17,472 bases of DNA, taken from Chlamydiota bacterium. Its GTDB lineage: Bacteria > Chlamydiota > Chlamydiia > Chlamydiales > VGMA01. The stretch lies in the NCBI GenBank assembly GCA_016866575.1, contig VGMA01000015.1, positions 1 to 17,472 of the forward strand, written 5' to 3'. This document shows positions 14,901 through 17,472 of the stretch, in pieces (position 1 is the first letter of the stretch; each line of letters begins with the position of its first letter). The notes under the pieces are model-generated. The model saw nothing but the letters and a program-made list of their open reading frames with translations, ran no database searches and was not told the origin of the DNA. A program made the translations under genes and the position numbers.

Positions 14901-17117
14901 CCATTGAAAGGAAAGTCTCTTGATGAGGTGCCTGAAGGATATTTGCGCATACGTTTAAATGGTGTTTACTATGAATTAGACCAAGAAATCCCCTTCAATC
15001 CTAAAGCAAAAAACATTCTTTTTGTTGTTATCGATCGTATTGTAATCAATAAAAACGATAGAAAACGGCTTCATGATGCTGTAGAGACTGCTTCGAAAAT
15101 TAGCAATGGAATCGTGGTTATTGCCAAAGAAGATCAGGACATCTCTTTCAACCTTAAATTCGCAGACCCTTCAACAGGGACATGTTATCCTTCCATCACC
15201 TATCAAACATTTTCCTTCAATACTGAAGAAGGGATGTGTCCAGAGTGCTTTGGTCTTGGCTTCCGTTATGGCTGTCATTTAAGAGATGATCCGGCGATAG
15301 GAAAACTTTCTTGCTATGAGCTGTTTGTGTATTTAATCAAAGATCATTTCACAAGAGAGAGTGAAAAGTGGTTTCTTACCGCTTTGAGACTGCAAAAAAT
15401 CGATCCTTCTATTCCTATCGAAGATCTCAGCAAACAAGATAAAGATTGGTTTTTTCAAGGAACTAAGCATGGCTGGAAAGGAATAGACCATGTATTTGCT
15501 TTATTAGCAAAATATGCTTCTGGTGACATGCGCTTTTATATCTCCCCTTTTCTATCAAAAGCAGAATGCACAAGCTGCTTAGGAACAAGACTTCACCCTT
15601 TAGCAAGATCCGTTCTTGTCAAAGAGACTTCTATTACTCAAGCATCTCAGATGCCTTTAGAAAAACTTAAAGCTTTTGTAGAAGAGATCAAACAAGAAAC
15701 TCTCCACAAAACAAAAGGGCTAGAAGAGGTCTTTGATGAAATGATTGACCGCTTAGAATGGATTTGCGATCTAGGCCTTTCTTATTTGAGCCTGCATAGA
15801 TCGGCTCCAACACTTAGCGGCGGCGAGATCGCTAGATTGCGGTTAGCAGCGAGTCTTTCATCTAAAATGACCGGAGCTCTTTATGTATTAGATGAGCCAA
15901 GTGCAGGTCTTCATCCTGAAGATCACCATTTACTTGCCAAAGCTCTTATCAAACTTAAAGAACGTGGCAATACTTTAGTGGTTGTCGACCATAATCCATT
16001 GACTGCAGAAATAGCTGATACAATTTTTGAATTTGGACCCCAAGGAGGCTATCTTGGCGGAGAAATCATTGCACATGGATCTCTTGAAGAGCTAAAAAAT
16101 CGTAAAGAGTCTCTCACAGGACTTTATAGAAGTGGCAAAAAACTCCCCTATTTGCCAAAAAAACGGCGCGTTTGTTCCGAATATCTATCGATAAGAAATC
16201 AAAGTAAACACAACATAAAAAATCTCGATATTGATATTCCCCTGCATAGCTTAATTGCTGTAACAGGAGTATCAGGGGCAGGCAAGTCCACATTGGTTCA
16301 CGGCATACTAGAAGAGAGCCTTAAACAAAACCAGATTCGATGCATCTCCTTAGATCAAAGCCCTGTGGGTGGTACAATACGCTCTGACATCTCTACTTAC
16401 GTCGATCTATTAACTCCTTTAAGACAGTTCTTTGCCTCTTTACCGGAAGCGAAAATACGAGGTTTAACTCCCGCTCACTTTAGCTTCAATCATCGATATG
16501 GGATGTGCAAAAGATGCTGGGGTATGGGAACGCTTAGCATCGATTTACAGTTTCTCCCTTCTGTAAAAACAGCATGCCCTTCTTGTAAAGGTTACAAGTT
16601 AGGACCTTTAAGCCTTGAAGTGAAGTATAAAGGCAAACATTTAGGTCAGCTATTTAGTCTGACGATACAAGAAATCAAAGAGATGCTCCCCCCTATTTCC
16701 AAACTGATCAAAATCATCGATATTTTGAGCTCTTTTGGACTTGAGTATTTACAACTTGGTAGAGAAACAGTCTCTTTATCAGGAGGTGAAGCTTCAAGGC
16801 TTCGCTTAGCAAAAGAGTTAATCAAGCCGGCTAAAGAGCATACTTTTTATCTTTTTGATGAACCCTCTAGCGGTCTACATGATATAGATATTGATAGATT
16901 GCTGCCTATTTTCCATAAAATTGTCGATCAAGGCCACACAGTATTATTCATCGAACATAATCTCACAATGATCGCAAACGCTGATTATATTATAGATATG
17001 GGTCCGGGCGCTGGAGAAAATGGGGGTAAAATTGTAGGCAAAGGAACAGTGCAAGAAATTATGGAACTTTCAACTTCTACAGGGAAATTCTTGAAGAAAT
17101 ACTTTTCTATGCTATAA
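11943..17117 (+). CDS. uvrA: UvrA excinuclease ABC subunit A, double-length with four ATPase domains
   Basis: UvrA finds bulky DNA lesions and loads UvrB in nucleotide excision repair. This protein has 1724 residues against about 940 in most bacteria: two complete UvrA units in tandem, joined near residue 830. Walker A motifs begin at residues 34 (G-V-S-G-S-G-K-S), 520, 865 (G-P-S-G-S-G-K-T) and 1442 (G-V-S-G-A-G-K-S). Signature motifs L-S-G-G-E begin at 368, 709, 1291 and 1612. All four D-E-P Walker B motifs and the following E/D-H switch histidines are present, so all four sites look active. Zinc-finger cysteines are classic in domains 2 and 4 (C-x2-C ... C-x2-C). In domain 3 the two C-x2-C pairs flank a long insertion, as in E. 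coli. In domain 1 that insertion is missing and the pairs collapse to a short C-E-S-C / C-D-V-C. The start has AAGGA 12 bases upstream, and the protein begins just before the usual N-L-K-x-I motif. Length and duplication fit chlamydial UvrA. Confidence 0.97.
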   Translation: MTLSPLLICKNVCVHNLKGINIKLTPGQFIVFTGVSGSGKSSLAFDTLFIEGQRRYIESLPASAKRGLAPLAKPEASSISGISPTIAIEQKAGGRNPRSTVGTMTQIYDFLRVLFARVAEPHCPLSGERLSPLSTEKIFHQIMESFSGQRILLLASFAKGKKGEFKEELADLTKKGFLRVRIDGSIYNLADELPKLDKGVSHTVEIVVDRIVADPLEKNRLLEAIEQTLALGEGLMSVISHDTNQEVFYSQYAYSPKSKLFYPPLEPEDFSFNHPKGMCESCHGLGCDVCDFSRLKPYPSAAKLAQKKIDEITKLSVEEAFAFFSTLSLDPLETIIAEGLIKEISSRLSFLQEVGLKYLSLDRTLPSLSGGETQRVRLASHLGSSLVGATYILDEPSIGLHQRDNQKLLLTLKRLQKLGNTLIVVEHDEETIASADYVVDIGPKAGILGGEVVAEGTIEDICKSPNSLTGAYLSGREKIPIPKKRRKPSDQKIVLKGASHNNLKNVNLSLPLGLFIAITGVSGSGKSSLIDDTLYPLLSNKLNKTDLFVGKHKTIQGAELLGKVIGIDQTPIGRTPRSNPATYIKVFDNIRDLFASLPEAKAKGYTSGRFSFNVKEGSCASCSGMGMQKVDMDFLADEWVVCESCQGQRFDEKTLAVTYRMKNIHEILEMSVREAHDFFEQIPEIQRKLHFLLQVGLDYIKLGQSSTTLSGGEAQRIKLAKELIRPPKQHTLYILDEPTTGLHFHDIRLLTEILQNLVNIGHTVVVIEHNLDLIKTVDWIIDLGPEGGPSGGEIIAEGTPEQIAKLPTPTGIYLNKSFQPQNYSSSPLSVDLSHQSMIKILGAKQNTLKNLFVDIPLYQISLFAGPSGSGKTSLAFDTLYAEGQRRYTESLSTYAKQLVKPMPKPKVDDIKGLMAAIAVEQKKQAGNPRSTVGTISEIYDYLRIVYARLGTAFAPETGHKLEKIDPSYVTDALLELPEKMKIQILAPLKGKSLDEVPEGYLRIRLNGVYYELDQEIPFNPKAKNILFVVIDRIVINKNDRKRLHDAVETASKISNGIVVIAKEDQDISFNLKFADPSTGTCYPSITYQTFSFNTEEGMCPECFGLGFRYGCHLRDDPAIGKLSCYELFVYLIKDHFTRESEKWFLTALRLQKIDPSIPIEDLSKQDKDWFFQGTKHGWKGIDHVFALLAKYASGDMRFYISPFLSKAECTSCLGTRLHPLARSVLVKETSITQASQMPLEKLKAFVEEIKQETLHKTKGLEEVFDEMIDRLEWICDLGLSYLSLHRSAPTLSGGEIARLRLAASLSSKMTGALYVLDEPSAGLHPEDHHLLAKALIKLKERGNTLVVVDHNPLTAEIADTIFEFGPQGGYLGGEIIAHGSLEELKNRKESLTGLYRSGKKLPYLPKKRRVCSEYLSIRNQSKHNIKNLDIDIPLHSLIAVTGVSGAGKSTLVHGILEESLKQNQIRCISLDQSPVGGTIRSDISTYVDLLTPLRQFFASLPEAKIRGLTPAHFSFNHRYGMCKRCWGMGTLSIDLQFLPSVKTACPSCKGYKLGPLSLEVKYKGKHLGQLFSLTIQEIKEMLPPISKLIKIIDILSSFGLEYLQLGRETVSLSGGEASRLRLAKELIKPAKEHTFYLFDEPSSGLHDIDIDRLLPIFHKIVDQGHTVLFIEHNLTMIANADYIIDMGPGAGENGGKIVGKGTVQEIMELSTSTGKFLKKYFSML

Positions 17118-17118
17118 T
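17091..17118 (+). promoter_or_regulatory. Promoter for SRP RNA embedded in the end of uvrA
   Basis: TTGAAG (17091-17096), a 16-base spacer and a perfect TATAAT (17113-17118) lie inside the last uvrA codons. The uvrA stop codon TAA (17115-17117) is part of the -10 box. The predicted start 6-7 bases later coincides with the 5' end of the SRP RNA at about 17125. Confidence 0.75.
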
Positions 17119-17124
17119 TAAGAC

Positions 17125-17220
17125 GCCGGGGAACCGGATGGATAAAGTCGTTCGAATCAGGTCAGGACAGGAATGTAGCAGCCTTAAGGATATCTCTTTA
17201 TGCCTCCGCTTATCTCCGGC
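17125..17220 (+). ncRNA. ffs: Signal recognition particle RNA (4.5S type)
   Basis: This is the RNA core of the signal recognition particle. It pairs with Ffh to target nascent membrane proteins to the inner membrane. The conserved core is plain: G-G-U-C-A-G-G, then ACA-GGAA-UGU (the tetraloop and its closing stem), then A-G-C-A-G-C-C. The ends pair: GCCGG at 17125-17129 with CCGGC at 17216-17220, and further in ATAAAG with CTTTAT. Length is about 96 bases, the short bacterial type without an Alu domain. Ends are inferred from the closing helix and may be off by a few bases. No clear terminator follows; only a 5-base-pair stem is visible at about 17231-17244. Confidence 0.93.
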
Positions 17221-17247
17221 CCATCTTTACTCAATCAAAATTGATCA

Positions 17248-17472
17248 TTAAAACGTTGCCGATAGTCCCATAGTCACCGTCTGAAAGCGTAATGCCCCTT
17301 CATACCAAATCGAATAATTCTTGATTTTTGGGCTGATTTGATAAGCAGACATAGCAATATTTTTCATATACATGAACATGTAACCGACGTTGAAACATAT
17401 GTGCCTATTTACGCGAATAGTAGCAAGCGGATTGATTTCAAAACTGTATGCAGCTCGCAGCAGATTCGGATC
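17248..17472 (-). CDS. C-terminal end of a probable outer-membrane beta-barrel protein (partial)
   Basis: The frame is open from the right edge of the window to a TAA at 17250-17248, giving the last 74 residues. The pattern is of alternating hydrophobic and polar residues in short strands (for example the segments around F-E-I-N-P-L-A, N-V-G-Y-M-F-M-Y and A-L-R-F-Q-T-V). The protein ends in G-L-S-A-T-F. A C-terminal Phe after such a strand is the usual outer-membrane insertion signal recognised by the BAM complex. It could be a MOMP-like or other porin; the family cannot be fixed from this piece. It runs convergent to the SRP RNA gene with 27 bases between them. Confidence 0.7.
   Translation of the reverse strand, partial: DPNLLRAAYSFEINPLATIRVNRHICFNVGYMFMYMKNIAMSAYQISPKIKNYSIWYEGALRFQTVTMGLSATF

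Noticed and set aside
17118..17230. tRNA or tmRNA at the end of uvrA
   Set aside because: There is no T-loop or CCA-end acceptor pattern. The GGUCAGG...GGAA...AGCAGCC core identifies SRP RNA.

Overview
This window looks like part of an AT-rich genome of a chlamydia-like (environmental) Chlamydiae. The main evidence is a double-length UvrA (1724 residues, four ATPase domains), a form I know from Chlamydiae. It lies next to and opposite a pyruvate kinase gene, as uvrA and pyk do in Chlamydia trachomatis, and an SRP RNA gene follows uvrA directly. I cannot name the genus from sequence alone.

The right half (about 7982-17472) is ordinary core genome. pyk and the putative membrane-anchored alpha/beta-hydrolase gene upstream of it form a probable two-gene minus-strand operon. 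This operon diverges from uvrA across a 76-base spacer that holds a perfect 17-base dyad. The SRP RNA gene (ffs) follows uvrA; its -10 box includes the uvrA stop codon. The end of a probable outer-membrane beta-barrel gene converges on ffs at the right edge.

The left half (1-7985) is accessory. It holds three minus-strand paralogues with one unusual layout: a disordered Pro/Met-rich or Ser-rich N-terminus, an array of helical repeats, and a C-terminal Smr (small MutS-related) nuclease-type domain. The repeats are 34 residues in the first two genes. They read as intermediate between TPR and PPR, and the positions matching the plant PPR base-recognition residues are mostly N/T/S/C/G and D/N. 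The overall layout therefore resembles eukaryotic organellar PPR-SMR RNA-processing proteins. The third paralogue is interrupted by a single in-frame TAA. Two members of a second, plus-strand family of unknown function are interleaved with them: one intact (485 aa) and one a frameshifted remnant.

The order [repeat-Smr minus | unknown plus (broken)] [repeat-Smr minus (broken) | unknown plus] suggests duplication of a divergent two-gene module followed by reciprocal decay. Perfect 90-base and near-perfect 102-base in-frame tandem repeats show that the proteins are still changing length. This family is the strongest candidate here for an undescribed system, possibly secreted or RNA-targeting. 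Both of those roles are inference.
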